64,000 nt of DNA, from the NCBI RefSeq assembly GCF_004328625.1, contig NZ_CP032229.1, positions 6,200,001-6,264,000 on the forward strand, read 5' to 3'. Source of the DNA: Streptomyces seoulensis. GTDB lineage: Bacteria > Actinomycetota > Actinomycetes > Streptomycetales > Streptomycetaceae. The notes under the pieces are model-generated. The model saw only the letters and a program-made list of their open reading frames with translations, made no database searches and was not told the DNA's origin. Positions 9,369 through 18,117 of this stretch are shown in pieces. The translations under genes and the position numbers were made by a program. Each line of letters begins with the position of its first letter. Within the stretch, counting starts at the first letter, position 1.

Positions 9369-9535
9369 GGGCATAGTTCCGTCGACTTGGGGAAGGCGCT
9401 GTGCTCATGCGCCGGAAGGGAACTCGTATGTGCATGGAGAGATGCGCATTCAGGGTGGTAAATGCCTATGTGCGCACACCGGAACGGTGGAATGGACGCG
9501 AATTTCCCGACCGTAGGTGAGGCAGACTCGGTCCC

Positions 9536-10987
9536 ATGACATCCACGACGCGGACGCGGACGCGGACGCGGGCCACGGCCGTGGTCGTCGGCGGCGGCCC
9601 CAACGGACTCGCCGCCGCCGCACTGCTCGCCAGGGCCGGTCTCGACGTCACCCTCCTGGAGTCCGCCGACGGCGTCGGAGGCGGCACCCGGAGCTACGAG
9701 GCGCTGCTGCCCGGCCTGCTGCACGACCACTGCTCCGCCATCCACCCCATGGCCGTCGGCTCACCGGCCCTGCGGGAACTGGAGCTGGAACGGCACGGAC
9801 TGCGCTGGCTGCTGCCCGAGATCGACTGCGTCCACCCCCTCGACGACGGCACGGCAGGCGTGCTGCTGCGCTCCGTCGCGGAGACCGCCCGCCTCCTCGG
9901 CCCCGACGGCGACCGCTACCGGGCGCTGATCGAACCCTCGGTACGGCAGTGGGACGCGCTCGCCGGGGAGGTGATGGGCCCGCTGCTGCGCGTCCCCTCC
10001 CACCCGCTGCTGCTCGCCAGGTTCGGCCTCCCGACCACCCTGCCCGCCACCGCGCTCGCCCGTCTCTTCCGCGCCCCGCAGACCCGTGCGCTCTGGGCCG
10101 GCATCGCCGCCCACGCCTTCCGTCCGCTGGGCCGCCCGCTCACCTCGGCCATCGGGCTCGGCATCCTGGTCTCCGGACACGCCGCCGGATGGGCCGTCGC
10201 CGAAGGGGGCTCGCAGTCCATCGCCGACGCGCTGGAGAAGGCGCTGCTCGCGTACGGGGGGCGGGTCGAGACGAACGTGCGGATCACCGGCCACCGGCAG
10301 ATCCCGGCCGCCGACGTGACCCTGCTCGACCTCGACCCCGGCCAGGCCGCGAGGATCTACGGCGACCGGCTGCCCGCCCGGACCCGGTTTGCCTACCGGC
10401 GCTTCCGCCGGGGCCCCGGCGCCTTCAAGATCGACCTGGCGGTCGAGGGCGGGATTCCCTGGACCCATGACAAGGCCCGGCGCGCCGGGACCGTCCACCT
10501 GGGCGGCACGCTCGACGAGATCGCGCGCAGCGAACGGGACGTCACGGCCGGGCGCATGCCAGAGCGGCCGTTCGTCCTGGTCGGCCAGCAGTACCTCGCC
10601 GACCCCGGCCGCTCGGTGGGGGACGTGCACCCGGTCTGGGCCTACGCGCACGTCCCCTACGGCTACACCGGGGACGCCACGGAGGCGATCCTGCGGCAGA
10701 TCGAACGATTCGCCCCCGGCGCCCGCGACCGGATCACGGGCCTGCGCGCCACCACCCCGGCCGGTTTCGCCGCCGCCAACGCCAACTTCGCGGGCGGCGA
10801 CATCCTCACCGGCGCGAAGACCGTCCCCCAGCTCGTCCTGGGGCCCCGGCCCACGCTGGACCCGTACTCCACCGGGCTGCCCGGCGTCTTCCTCTGCTCG
10901 GCGGCCACCCCGCCGGGGCCGGGCGCGCACGGCATGTGCGGGGCGGGGGCGGCCGCTTCGGCGCTCAGGTACCTAGCGCGCCAGTAG
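9536..10987 (+). CDS. FAD-dependent oxidoreductase, CrtI/phytoene desaturase-like
   Basis: A 483-residue flavoprotein. The dinucleotide-binding motif AVVVGGGPNGLAAAALLARAG begins near residue 15, followed by the DVTLLESADGVGGGTRS strand and Arg patch seen in CrtI-like and NAD(P)/FAD-dependent amine-oxidase-fold enzymes. The C-terminus LPGVFLCSAATPPGPGAHGMCGAGAA is the usual second FAD contact. The substrate is unknown and no carotenoid genes adjoin it. The N-terminus encodes a TRTRTRTR run made by tandem GCGGAC hexamers (about 9548-9571), which may vary in copy number between strains. Its 3' end overlaps the opposing gap stop by 15 bases. Confidence 0.85.
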   Translation: MTSTTRTRTRTRATAVVVGGGPNGLAAAALLARAGLDVTLLESADGVGGGTRSYEALLPGLLHDHCSAIHPMAVGSPALRELELERHGLRWLLPEIDCVHPLDDGTAGVLLRSVAETARLLGPDGDRYRALIEPSVRQWDALAGEVMGPLLRVPSHPLLLARFGLPTTLPATALARLFRAPQTRALWAGIAAHAFRPLGRPLTSAIGLGILVSGHAAGWAVAEGGSQSIADALEKALLAYGGRVETNVRITGHRQIPAADVTLLDLDPGQAARIYGDRLPARTRFAYRRFRRGPGAFKIDLAVEGGIPWTHDKARRAGTVHLGGTLDEIARSERDVTAGRMPERPFVLVGQQYLADPGRSVGDVHPVWAYAHVPYGYTGDATEAILRQIERFAPGARDRITGLRATTPAGFAAANANFAGGDILTGAKTVPQLVLGPRPTLDPYSTGLPGVFLCSAATPPGPGAHGMCGAGAAASALRYLARQ

Positions 10988-11968
10988 CTCCAGCGTGTCG
11001 ATCACGCGGTTCGAGAAGCCCCACTCGTTGTCGTACCAGGCGACCACCTTGACGTGGCGGCCGTCGACGCGGGTGAGGGCCGAGTCGAAGACGGAGGAGG
11101 CCGGATTGCCGACGATGTCGGAGGAGACCAGGGGGTCCTCGGAGTACTCCAGGACACCGGCGAGCGGACCCTCGGCGGCCGTGCGGTACGCGTCGAGCAC
11201 CTCGTCGCGGGTGACGTCGCGGGCCACCGTGGTGTTCAGCTCGACGATCGAGCCGACCGGTACCGGGACCCGGATCGAGTCGCCCGACAGCTTGCCGTCG
11301 AGGTTCGGCAGCACCAGGCCGATCGCCTTGGCCGCGCCCGTGGTCGTCGGCACGATGTTCACGCCGGCCGCGCGCGCCCGGCGCGGGTCGCGGTGCGGGC
11401 CGTCCTGGAGATTCTGCTCCTGGGTGTAGGCGTGCACGGTCGTCATGAAGCCGTGCTCGATGCCGGCCAGACCGTCCAGCACGGCGGCCAGCGGGGCCAG
11501 CGCGTTGGTGGTGCAGGAGGCGTTCGACACGATGGTGTGCAGCGCCGGGTCGTAGGTGTCGCTGTTCACCCCGTACGCCAGCGTCACGTCGGCGCCGTCC
11601 GAGGGGGCGCTGACCAGCACCCGCTTCGCGCCCGCGTCCAGGTGGGCGCGGGCGGCCTTCGCCGAGGTGAAGCGGCCGGTCGCCTCCAGCACGATGTCGA
11701 CGTCCAGCTCGGCCCAGGGCAGCTGGGCGGGCTCGCGCTCGGCGAGGACCTTGATGCGGCGGCCGTCGACCACGAGGGTGTCGCCGTCCACCTCCACCGG
11801 GCGCCCGAGCCGTCCGGCCGTCGAGTCGAAGGCCAGCAGCCGGGCCAGGCCCGCGGGTTCGGTGAGGTCGTTGACCGCGACGACCTCGAGGTCACTGTCG
11901 CGTTCGAGCAGAGCCCGCAGCACGTTGCGTCCGATGCGGCCGAATCCGTTGATGGCGATGCGCGTCAT
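10973..11968 (-). CDS. gap: Glyceraldehyde-3-phosphate dehydrogenase, type I
   Basis: A 331-residue GAPDH that oxidises glyceraldehyde-3-phosphate with NAD to 1,3-bisphosphoglycerate. INGFGRIGRNVLRAL is the N-terminal Rossmann motif, and SNASCTTNALAP carries the catalytic Cys152 with its paired His in the following TTVHAYTQEQ segment. WYDNEWGFSNRV is the conserved C-terminal motif. ATG 11968 follows GGAAGGGA, so the longer frame to 12046 is rejected. Streptomyces often carry more than one gap; this copy has no pgk/tpi neighbours, so it may be the accessory paralogue. Confidence 0.95.
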   Translation of the reverse strand: MTRIAINGFGRIGRNVLRALLERDSDLEVVAVNDLTEPAGLARLLAFDSTAGRLGRPVEVDGDTLVVDGRRIKVLAEREPAQLPWAELDVDIVLEATGRFTSAKAARAHLDAGAKRVLVSAPSDGADVTLAYGVNSDTYDPALHTIVSNASCTTNALAPLAAVLDGLAGIEHGFMTTVHAYTQEQNLQDGPHRDPRRARAAGVNIVPTTTGAAKAIGLVLPNLDGKLSGDSIRVPVPVGSIVELNTTVARDVTRDEVLDAYRTAAEGPLAGVLEYSEDPLVSSDIVGNPASSVFDSALTRVDGRHVKVVAWYDNEWGFSNRVIDTLELLAR

Positions 11969-12062
11969 GAATGGTGTCCCTTCCGTCCGCCCCCAGGTTC
12001 GCGGGAAGGGGCCGCGCGCGGCAGTGGCAGGAGCGCCATGGTTCACAAGGATCGCGCCAGGG

Positions 12063-13037
12063 CTACTCGCCCCGGGCGAACGTCCGCCGATAGTCGCTCG
12101 GCGTGGTCCCCAGCACCCGCTGGAAGTGCAGCCGGAGGTTGGTGCCGGTGCCGAGCCCCACCTCGTCGGCGATCTGTTCCACGCTCCGCTCCGAACGCTC
12201 CAGCAGCTCGCGCGCCAGGTCGACCCGGGCCCGCGTCACCCACTGCATCGGCGTGTACCCGGTGTCCTCCGCGAACCGCCGGGAGAACGTACGCGGCGAC
12301 ACCGCCGCGTGCCGGGCCAGAGACTCCAGGCTCAGCGGCTCACCGAGCCGGTGCAGCGCCCACTCCCGGGTCGCGGCGAACCGCTCGCCCAGCGGCTCCG
12401 GCACACTGCGCGGCACGTACTGTGCCTGGCCCCCGCTGCGATACGGCGCCGCGACCAGCCGCCGGGCCGCGTGGTTGGAGGCGGCCACGCCCAACTCGCC
12501 GCGCAGCATGTGCAGACACAGGTCGATGCCGGAGGCCGCCCCGGCCGAGGTGAGCACGCTGCCCTCGTCCACGAACAGCACGTTCTCGTCCACCCGGACC
12601 AGCGGATACCGGGCGGCCAGGGCGCGCGCGTAGTGCCAGTGCGTGGTCGCGCGCCTGCCGTCCAGCAGACCGGTGGCCGCCAGCGCGAACGCCCCCGTGG
12701 AGATCGCCGCGAGCCGCGCGCCCCGCTCGTGCGCCGCGACCAGCGCCGCCACCACCGGCCCCGGCGGGTCCTCCCGGTCCGGGAACCGGTAGCCCGGCAC
12801 GAACACGACGTCCGCCCACTCCAGCGCCTCCAGGCCGTGCGCCACGTGGTACGACAGACCGTCGCCGCCCGTCACCAGACCCGGCGCCGCCCCGCACACC
12901 CGCACCTCGTACGGCATGCTCGCGCGGGTCGTGAACACCTGCGCCGGGATACCCACGTCGAGCGGCTTGGCGCCCTCCAGGACGAGAACGGCGACACGGC
13001 GGAAACGGGAGGACGGCACGGGCAGCAGCGTACGCAC
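12063..13037 (-). CDS. GlxA-family transcriptional regulator (DJ-1/PfpI + AraC)
   Basis: A 324-residue regulator with an N-terminal DJ-1/PfpI-like (glutamine amidotransferase-fold) domain, residues about 5-170, and a C-terminal AraC-type double helix-turn-helix from about 220 on, ending EVGLGTGTNLRLHFQRVLGTTPSDYRRTF. The usual nucleophile-elbow Cys is replaced in the AAISTGAFALAATGLLDG segment, as in many GlxA regulators, so the domain probably senses rather than catalyses. GTG 13037 is chosen with a weak GAG upstream; GTG 13019 is possible. It is divergent from the AfsR-like regulator by 90 bases. Confidence 0.88.
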   Translation of the reverse strand: MRTLLPVPSSRFRRVAVLVLEGAKPLDVGIPAQVFTTRASMPYEVRVCGAAPGLVTGGDGLSYHVAHGLEALEWADVVFVPGYRFPDREDPPGPVVAALVAAHERGARLAAISTGAFALAATGLLDGRRATTHWHYARALAARYPLVRVDENVLFVDEGSVLTSAGAASGIDLCLHMLRGELGVAASNHAARRLVAAPYRSGGQAQYVPRSVPEPLGERFAATREWALHRLGEPLSLESLARHAAVSPRTFSRRFAEDTGYTPMQWVTRARVDLARELLERSERSVEQIADEVGLGTGTNLRLHFQRVLGTTPSDYRRTFARGE

Positions 13038-13127
13038 AGCTCGGCGCGAATGCCCCGCGAGGCACCGGGCGACCCCCCGATATGCTGCTGTTTTCTCCAG
13101 TACCGGCCGCCTCGGAAGGAATGCCCC

Positions 13128-15902
13128 GTGGAGTTCCGGCTGCTCGGCACCGTCTCCGTCGACACCCGCCGAGGACCGCTGCCGCTCGGCCCCGCCAAGC
13201 GCCGCAGCCTGCTCGCCGCGCTGCTGCTGTCGGCCAACACCCCGGTGCCGACGGGCCGGCTGACCGCCTGTCTGTGGGACGACGAGCCCCCGAGCCAGGC
13301 ACGCGGGGTCATCCAGGGCCATGTCTCCCGGCTGCGCGCGCTGCTCGCCGAGGGCGACGCGGAGGCGTACGGCGTCGAACTCCTCACCGCCGGGGACGCG
13401 TACGCGCTGCGGCTGCCGGAGACCCTGCTCGACGCCCAGCGGTTCGAGGAACTGCTCACCCTCGCCCGTGAACAGCGCGACCCCGCCGACGCGGTGCTCA
13501 TGCTCGGCGACGCCCTCGCCCTGTGGCGCGGCCCCGCCCTCGGCGGCGCCTTCGCCGGGCCGCCGCTCCAGGCCGCCGCGCACTCGCTGGAGGAGTCCCG
13601 GCTCTCCGCCGTGGAGCAACTGGCGTCCGCCTACGGCAGGTTGGGCGAACATCATCGGGCCGCCGCCGTGCTGCGCACCGAGGCCGTCGCGCATCCGCTG
13701 CGGGAGTCGCTGTCCGCCGCGCTGATGACCGCCCTCTATCAGGCGGGCCGGCAGTCGGAGGCCCTCGACTGGTTCCACCGCACCCGCAGACTCCTCGCCG
13801 ACGAACTCGGCATCGACCCCGGCCGTGAACTCGCCGACGCCTACGGGCTGATCCTGCGCGGCGACCCCGTACCCGAGCTGCTGGCCGCGCGCCCCAAGGG
13901 CGGGGCCGTACCCGTGGCCGAGCCCTCGGCCGAACCGGTGCGGACGCCCGTACCGCCGCGTCCCGCCCTCGTGCCCGCCGAGGCGCACGCCGACCTGCTG
14001 CCCCGCGTGCCGCGCGGCTTCCACGGCCGGGGCGCCGAACTCGCCGCGCTCGGCCGGGCCGCCGCCGGAGAGGCGCCGGTGTGCCTGGTGACCGGGCCCG
14101 CCGGGGTCGGCAAGACCGGCCTCGCGCTGTGGTGGGCGCACCGCAACGCCGACGCCTTCCCCGACGGACGGCTCTTCGCCGACCTGCACGGCTTCAGCGA
14201 CACCGGTGAGCCGGCGCTGATCGAGGTGCTGCGCGAGTTCCTGCTCGCGCTCGGGGTGCCGCCGCGCCGGATACCCGAATCGGCCGCCGCCGCGGCCGCG
14301 CTGTTCCGCAGCCTCACCGACCGGCTGCGACTGCTGGTCGTGCTCGACAACGCCCGCGACTCCGGCACCGTCCGCGCCCTGCTGCCCGGCGGCGCCGACT
14401 GCGTCACCGTCGTCACCAGCCGCCACCGCCTGGAGGGGCTCATCGCCTCCGACGCGGCCCGTCCCGTCCCCCTCGGCACGCTGGACGCACAGGACGGTAC
14501 GGCGCTGCTCGCGGGCGTCCTCGGCGAGGAACGGGTGCTCGCGGAGCCGGTGGCCGCGCGCAGGCTCGCCGAACTCTGCGGCGGGCTCCCGCTGGCCCTC
14601 CGGGTCACGGCGGCCCGGCTCGCGGGGCGCCCGCAGTGGACCCTCGCCCACCTCGCGGACGAACTCGCCGACGAGCGCGGGCGGCTGGCCCGCCTCGCCG
14701 TCGACGACACCGGGGTACCGGCCGCCCTCCGCCTGACCGTGCAGCACCTCTCCGGCCCCGCCGCGCACCACTTCGGCCGGCTCGGCCACCACCCCGGCAC
14801 CCACTTCGACCCCTACACCGCGGCCGCCCTCGCCGGCACCGATCCGCCGGCCGCCGCCCGCGCCCTCGAACACCTCGGCGCCGCCCACCTCGTCACCGAG
14901 ACCGCGCCCGGCCGCTGGGAACTCCACGACCTCGTACGCCTCTACGCCCGCGACCTCGACCCCGCGGCCGGACCGCACGCGCTCACGGGCGTACTGGACC
15001 ACTACATCGCCACCGCCCTCGCCGCCGCCGAGACGGCCCAGCCGGGCGGCGAGCCCTGCTTCGCGCTGCCCGCCGACTTCCGACGGCCTTCCGCCGTACG
15101 GGACTTCGCGGACCGCGCGGAGGCGATGGGCTGGCTGGCCGCCGAACGGGAGGACCTGGCGCGGGCGGTGTCCGCCGCGCGGGCCGCCGATCTGGACGAC
15201 CGGGCCTGGCGGATCATCCTCCTCCAGTGGCCCCAGGTGGTGTGGCGCTCGCGGGACAACTGGGTGCCGCTGCTGTACACGGCCCTGGAGTGCGCGCAGG
15301 CCGTGGCGGACCCGTACGCCGAGGCGCGTGTGCGCACCCTGCTGGGCTGGGTGCTGAGCGAGGAGGGCCGCCTCGCGGACGCCCTCACCCTCCTGGAACC
15401 CTCACCCGCCCTGGCCCGCCGCACCGGCGACCGTCTCGGCGAGGCCACGTCCCTGGTCAACCTGGCCGTGGTCCAGTCCGCCCAGGGCGACCTGGACGCG
15501 GCCCTGGCCAACTGCACCCGGGCCGCCGCCCTGGCCCGCGAGGAGGGCAACCCGCACACGGAGATGCTCGCCCTCCTCCACCTCGCCCGCACCCACCTCA
15601 CCTCCGGCGCCCCGGAACAGGCCCTCCACGTCGCCCGGACCGCCCTGGACCTCGGCCCCGAACACGAGGAGGCCGCCCGCACCTCCCTCCTCCACACCGT
15701 CTCCGGCGAGGCCCACCTCGCCCTCGGCGACAAACCCGAAGCCCTCCGCCTCCTGGAACGCGCCGCCGACGAAGCGGAATCCGCCGGCTACGACGAGGGC
15801 ACCGTCCGCGCCCTGGAGGCCCTGCTCCGGGTAAGCGGCCGAGCGGACCACCGCAAGCGACACGAGGAGGCGGTACGGAGACTGGCGGGGGAGGACGGGT
15901 AG
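13128..15902 (+). CDS. AfsR-like SARP regulator with NB-ARC and TPR domains
   Basis: A 924-residue large SARP. Order: winged-helix DNA-binding domain (about 1-90, starting EFRLLGTVSVDTRRGPLPLG), bacterial transcriptional activation domain (about 95-245), NB-ARC ATPase with Walker A TGPAGVGKTGLA near residue 322, Walker B-like RLLVVLDNARD and the CGGLPLALRV motif, then a TPR region to the C-terminus. AfsR-type proteins activate secondary-metabolism targets such as afsS by recruiting RNA polymerase at direct repeats. GTG 13128 follows GGAAGGA; a TATGCT at 13081-13086 is a candidate -10. The downstream lipoprotein gene has SARP-like repeats in its upstream region, echoing the afsR-afsS layout. 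Confidence 0.9.
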   Translation: MEFRLLGTVSVDTRRGPLPLGPAKRRSLLAALLLSANTPVPTGRLTACLWDDEPPSQARGVIQGHVSRLRALLAEGDAEAYGVELLTAGDAYALRLPETLLDAQRFEELLTLAREQRDPADAVLMLGDALALWRGPALGGAFAGPPLQAAAHSLEESRLSAVEQLASAYGRLGEHHRAAAVLRTEAVAHPLRESLSAALMTALYQAGRQSEALDWFHRTRRLLADELGIDPGRELADAYGLILRGDPVPELLAARPKGGAVPVAEPSAEPVRTPVPPRPALVPAEAHADLLPRVPRGFHGRGAELAALGRAAAGEAPVCLVTGPAGVGKTGLALWWAHRNADAFPDGRLFADLHGFSDTGEPALIEVLREFLLALGVPPRRIPESAAAAAALFRSLTDRLRLLVVLDNARDSGTVRALLPGGADCVTVVTSRHRLEGLIASDAARPVPLGTLDAQDGTALLAGVLGEERVLAEPVAARRLAELCGGLPLALRVTAARLAGRPQWTLAHLADELADERGRLARLAVDDTGVPAALRLTVQHLSGPAAHHFGRLGHHPGTHFDPYTAAALAGTDPPAAARALEHLGAAHLVTETAPGRWELHDLVRLYARDLDPAAGPHALTGVLDHYIATALAAAETAQPGGEPCFALPADFRRPSAVRDFADRAEAMGWLAAEREDLARAVSAARAADLDDRAWRIILLQWPQVVWRSRDNWVPLLYTALECAQAVADPYAEARVRTLLGWVLSEEGRLADALTLLEPSPALARRTGDRLGEATSLVNLAVVQSAQGDLDAALANCTRAAALAREEGNPHTEMLALLHLARTHLTSGAPEQALHVARTALDLGPEHEEAARTSLLHTVSGEAHLALGDKPEALRLLERAADEAESAGYDEGTVRALEALLRVSGRADHRKRHEEAVRRLAGEDG

Positions 15903-15987
15903 CGGGAGCGGTGTGGTCCGTGGTCGTCGTGGTGCCGGCCGAGGTGCTGGGGCGGGTCGAGCCGGGGGACGGCAGCGGCACAGGACC

Positions 15988-16031
15988 GGCGTCAGAGGGA
16001 CGTCAGCCGGACGTCAGCGGGACGGCAGTGG
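15988..16031 (+). promoter_or_regulatory. Four tandem 11-bp repeats, candidate SARP operator
   Basis: Heptamers GTCAGAG (15991), GTCAGCC (16002), GTCAGCG (16013) and GGCAGTG (16024) recur every 11 bases, with GGAC-like spacers. Direct heptamers at 11-bp spacing are the known form of SARP operators (PHO boxes also have this spacing but read GTTCACC). The array lies between the AfsR-like gene and the lipoprotein gene. GAGAGT, 8 bases after the last heptamer, is a poor -10, so the start of transcription is uncertain. Confidence 0.5.
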
Positions 16032-16123
16032 GGGCGGTGAGAGTGGGGGTGTCAGCAGGTCAGTGGCTGGCCGGCGGTTCGGAAGGGCCGTTGTCGACCT
16101 TCACCTCTCGGGGGAAAACCATC

Positions 16124-16822
16124 ATGAACGCCTCGCGCCGTACGGCCCTCTTCTCCGTCGCCGCCTCCGCCGCGCTCGCCCTGTCCCTGACCGCCTGCCA
16201 GAGCGGGGAGGGGACCAAGTCCGAGGGGGCGGCGCCCGTGGCCAAGGACACGGCATCCGCTTCCGCTCCCGCCTCCGTGGCCGCTTCCACGCCTGCGGGC
16301 GGCGCGAGCGCCGGCAGCGACACCGGCACCGGTACCAGCACCGCCGTCGCGACCACGCACAAGACCGGCACCGGTTCCTCCGGCGCCGGCAAGGGCACCG
16401 CCACCCCCCTCTGCCGGGCCCATGACGTCAAGGTCGGCTCCCAGCGGCAGGACGGCCCGCCCTACACCCACATCATCCTCACCGCGCGGAACACCTCCGA
16501 CCACCGTTGCGAGATGGCCGGGTTCCCGCACATCCAGTTCATCGAGGGCCACCGGCAGGACGTGCCGTCCGTGGCGAAGAGCAAGCCGGCCGTGCCGACC
16601 GTGCTGAACCCCGGTGACCCGGCCTTCGCGCTGGTCAAGCTCTCCGACGGCGGGGTGGACGAGGACAACGAGGTGGTGAACGCGTTCCAGCTGATCCTCC
16701 AGGGCGACTCCTCCGTCATCGCGGTGAACTCCTCCGCCGGCGGCGGCATCGCGGTCGACCTCCCGAAGGCGCTCACCGGCTACTGGACGACCGAACTGCG
16801 CAACGGCGCCGACGACTTCTGA
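16124..16822 (+). CDS. DUF4232 domain lipoprotein
   Basis: A 232-residue secreted lipoprotein. A signal peptide ends in the lipobox LTAC with Cys near residue 26, then comes a low-complexity Ser/Thr/Ala/Gly linker (about 30-95), and a C-terminal DUF4232 domain with CRAHDVKV and the GFPHIQF motif. The function of DUF4232 is unknown; it is common in Streptomyces envelope proteins. ATG 16124 follows GGGGAAA. The gene lies directly downstream of the AfsR-like SARP and its 220-base leader carries the repeat array, so SARP control is inferred. Confidence 0.85.
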   Translation: MNASRRTALFSVAASAALALSLTACQSGEGTKSEGAAPVAKDTASASAPASVAASTPAGGASAGSDTGTGTSTAVATTHKTGTGSSGAGKGTATPLCRAHDVKVGSQRQDGPPYTHIILTARNTSDHRCEMAGFPHIQFIEGHRQDVPSVAKSKPAVPTVLNPGDPAFALVKLSDGGVDEDNEVVNAFQLILQGDSSVIAVNSSAGGGIAVDLPKALTGYWTTELRNGADDF

Positions 16823-16839
16823 TCCGTACCCCCGGAGCA

Positions 16840-16875
16840 CGCCCCCTCGGGAGAGGAAGATCACCCGTGGGGGCG
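16840..16875 (+). terminator. Terminator after DUF4232 lipoprotein
   Basis: Arms CGCCCCC-T-CGGG and CCCG-T-GGGGGCG, with one T/T mismatch and a 12-base loop, begin 18 bases after the stop codon. The hairpin separates the lipoprotein transcript from the downstream riboswitch leader. Confidence 0.65.
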
Positions 16876-16897
16876 CGGTCTTGGCCAGGCAGGTCGC

Positions 16898-17026
16898 ACG
16901 CGGTACCGTCGGGGCGATATCGACGACGGCGAGACGGAAGCCGGTGAGAAACCGGCACGGTCGCGCCACTGTGTGCGCGGTCCCTCGAGGGGCCGCGCGA
17001 GTCAGACCCGTGGCCGTCGTCCTGTG
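16898..17026 (+). ncRNA. Cobalamin riboswitch upstream of cbtBA
   Basis: The leader contains the conserved cobalamin-riboswitch core: the hairpin GCCGGTGAGAAACCGGC, then ACGGTCGCGCCACTGTG, and downstream GAGTCAGAC. A closing stem pairs GACGACGGC (16922-16930) with GCCGTCGTC (17013-17021). The 5' boundary is approximate. It ends about 45 bases before cbtB and is expected to repress cobalt uptake when coenzyme B12 is plentiful. Confidence 0.9.
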
Positions 17027-17068
17027 CACCACCGAGATGGGACGCGAACTCCCAGAGGAGGTACTGCC

Positions 17069-17290
17069 ATGGCGCAGACCGTCGCTCAGCCGACAGCCGG
17101 AACGTCCGTCGCTCCCGCCAAGCTGCCGCTGAAGGAGATAGCGCCCTGGGCGGTCTTCTTCGGTGTCCTCATGCTGGTCCTGCTGTACTTCGTCGGCGCC
17201 GAGCAGGGCGCCACCTCCGTGTTCAGCGGCACGGACGTCCACGAGTGGGTGCACGACGCCCGCCACCTGCTCGGCTTCCCCTGCCACTGA
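17069..17290 (+). CDS. cbtB: Cobalt transporter subunit CbtB
   Basis: A 73-residue protein with a single membrane helix (APWAVFFGVLMLVLLYFVGA) and the conserved His-rich C-terminus VHEWVHDARHLLGFPCH, the predicted cobalt-binding tail of CbtB. CbtAB is a predicted cobalt uptake system typically controlled by B12 riboswitches. ATG 17069 follows AGAGGAGG. It lies directly behind the riboswitch and 21 bases before cbtA. Confidence 0.92.
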   Translation: MAQTVAQPTAGTSVAPAKLPLKEIAPWAVFFGVLMLVLLYFVGAEQGATSVFSGTDVHEWVHDARHLLGFPCH

Positions 17291-17311
17291 CGCGAGGGAC
17301 GCCGCACACCC

Positions 17312-18067
17312 ATGAACTCCGCAACCGTGAGAAACCTCCTCGTGCGGGGCATGCTCGCCGGCCTCGGCGCCGGAGTGCTCGCCCTGATCGCCGCGTACTT
17401 CCTCGGCGAACCGAACGTGGACAGCGCCATCAGCTTCGAGGGCCACCACTCCCACGAGCACGAGGTCGAAGTCGTCTCCCGCTCGCTCCAGTCCACCGCC
17501 GGACTGGCCACCGGCGTCCTCGTCTACGGGGTCGCCTTCGGCGGGATCGCCGCGCTCGCCTACTGCTTCGCGCTCGGCCGGGTGGGCCGCTTCGGCCCGC
17601 GCGGGACCGCGCTCCTGCTGTCCGGCACCGCGCTGCTCGCCGTGTACGTCGTGCCGTTCCTGAAGTACCCGGCGAACCCGCCCTCGGTCGGCGACCCGGA
17701 CACCATCGGCAAGCGCACCACGCTGTACTTCCTGATGATGCTGCTCAGCGTGCTCCTGGCCATCGGCGCCACCCTCCTCGGCAAACGGCTCGCCCCACGC
17801 CTGGGCAACTGGTACGCCACCTTCACCGCCGTGGCCGCCTTCGCCGTCGCCATCGGCCTGGCGTACGCCTTCCTGCCCGTCGTCAACGAGGTGCCGGAAC
17901 ACTTCCCGGCCACCCTCCTGTGGCGCTTCCGCCTCTCGGCCCTGGCCATCCAGACGGTCCTGTGGGCCGGCTTCGGCCTGCTCTTCGGGGAGTTGGCCGA
18001 CCGCCTGCTGAACCCCCGCCCCGCAGCGGAGCGCCCTACCGGCCAGGCGGTCGCCGCCTCCCACTGA
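17312..18067 (+). CDS. cbtA: Cobalt transporter subunit CbtA
   Basis: A 251-residue integral membrane protein with about six hydrophobic segments, partner of CbtB in cobalt uptake for cobalamin synthesis. The loop after helix 1 contains EGHHSHEHEVEVVSR, a His-rich putative metal site, and the family motif VPFLKYPANPPSVGDPDTIGKRT follows helix 3. It is translated from the same riboswitch-controlled transcript as cbtB and ends at a strong hairpin shared with the opposing operon. Confidence 0.93.
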   Translation: MNSATVRNLLVRGMLAGLGAGVLALIAAYFLGEPNVDSAISFEGHHSHEHEVEVVSRSLQSTAGLATGVLVYGVAFGGIAALAYCFALGRVGRFGPRGTALLLSGTALLAVYVVPFLKYPANPPSVGDPDTIGKRTTLYFLMMLLSVLLAIGATLLGKRLAPRLGNWYATFTAVAAFAVAIGLAYAFLPVVNEVPEHFPATLLWRFRLSALAIQTVLWAGFGLLFGELADRLLNPRPAAERPTGQAVAASH

Positions 18068-18087
18068 GCCGGTGACGTAACGGCGAG

Positions 18088-18116
18088 AGGGGCCCCGGAG
18101 AACCTCCGGGGCCCCT
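18088..18116. terminator. Bidirectional terminator between cbtA and the phosphatase-like gene
   Basis: AGGGGCCCCGGAG and its perfect complement flank an AAC loop, followed on the plus side by TTTC. It sits 20 bases after the cbtA stop and directly beside the stop of the opposing gene. Confidence 0.8.
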
Positions 18117-18117
18117 T

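Noticed and set aside
9317..9535. Rex (NADH-sensing) operator upstream of cydA
   Set aside because: No TGTGAAC-N-GTTCACA-like palindrome could be found; only a repeated ATGYGCAT octamer.
9547..9571. Tandem GCGGAC hexamers at the start of the CrtI-like gene
   Set aside because: A short coding microsatellite giving TRTRTRTR; could vary between strains but shows no sign of being a regulatory or mobile element.
11556..13127. Long plus-strand open frame continuous with the AfsR-like gene
   Set aside because: It is antisense to gap and the GlxA regulator, has Arg/Pro/Ser-rich content without family motifs, and the true SARP start with a ribosome site is at 13128.
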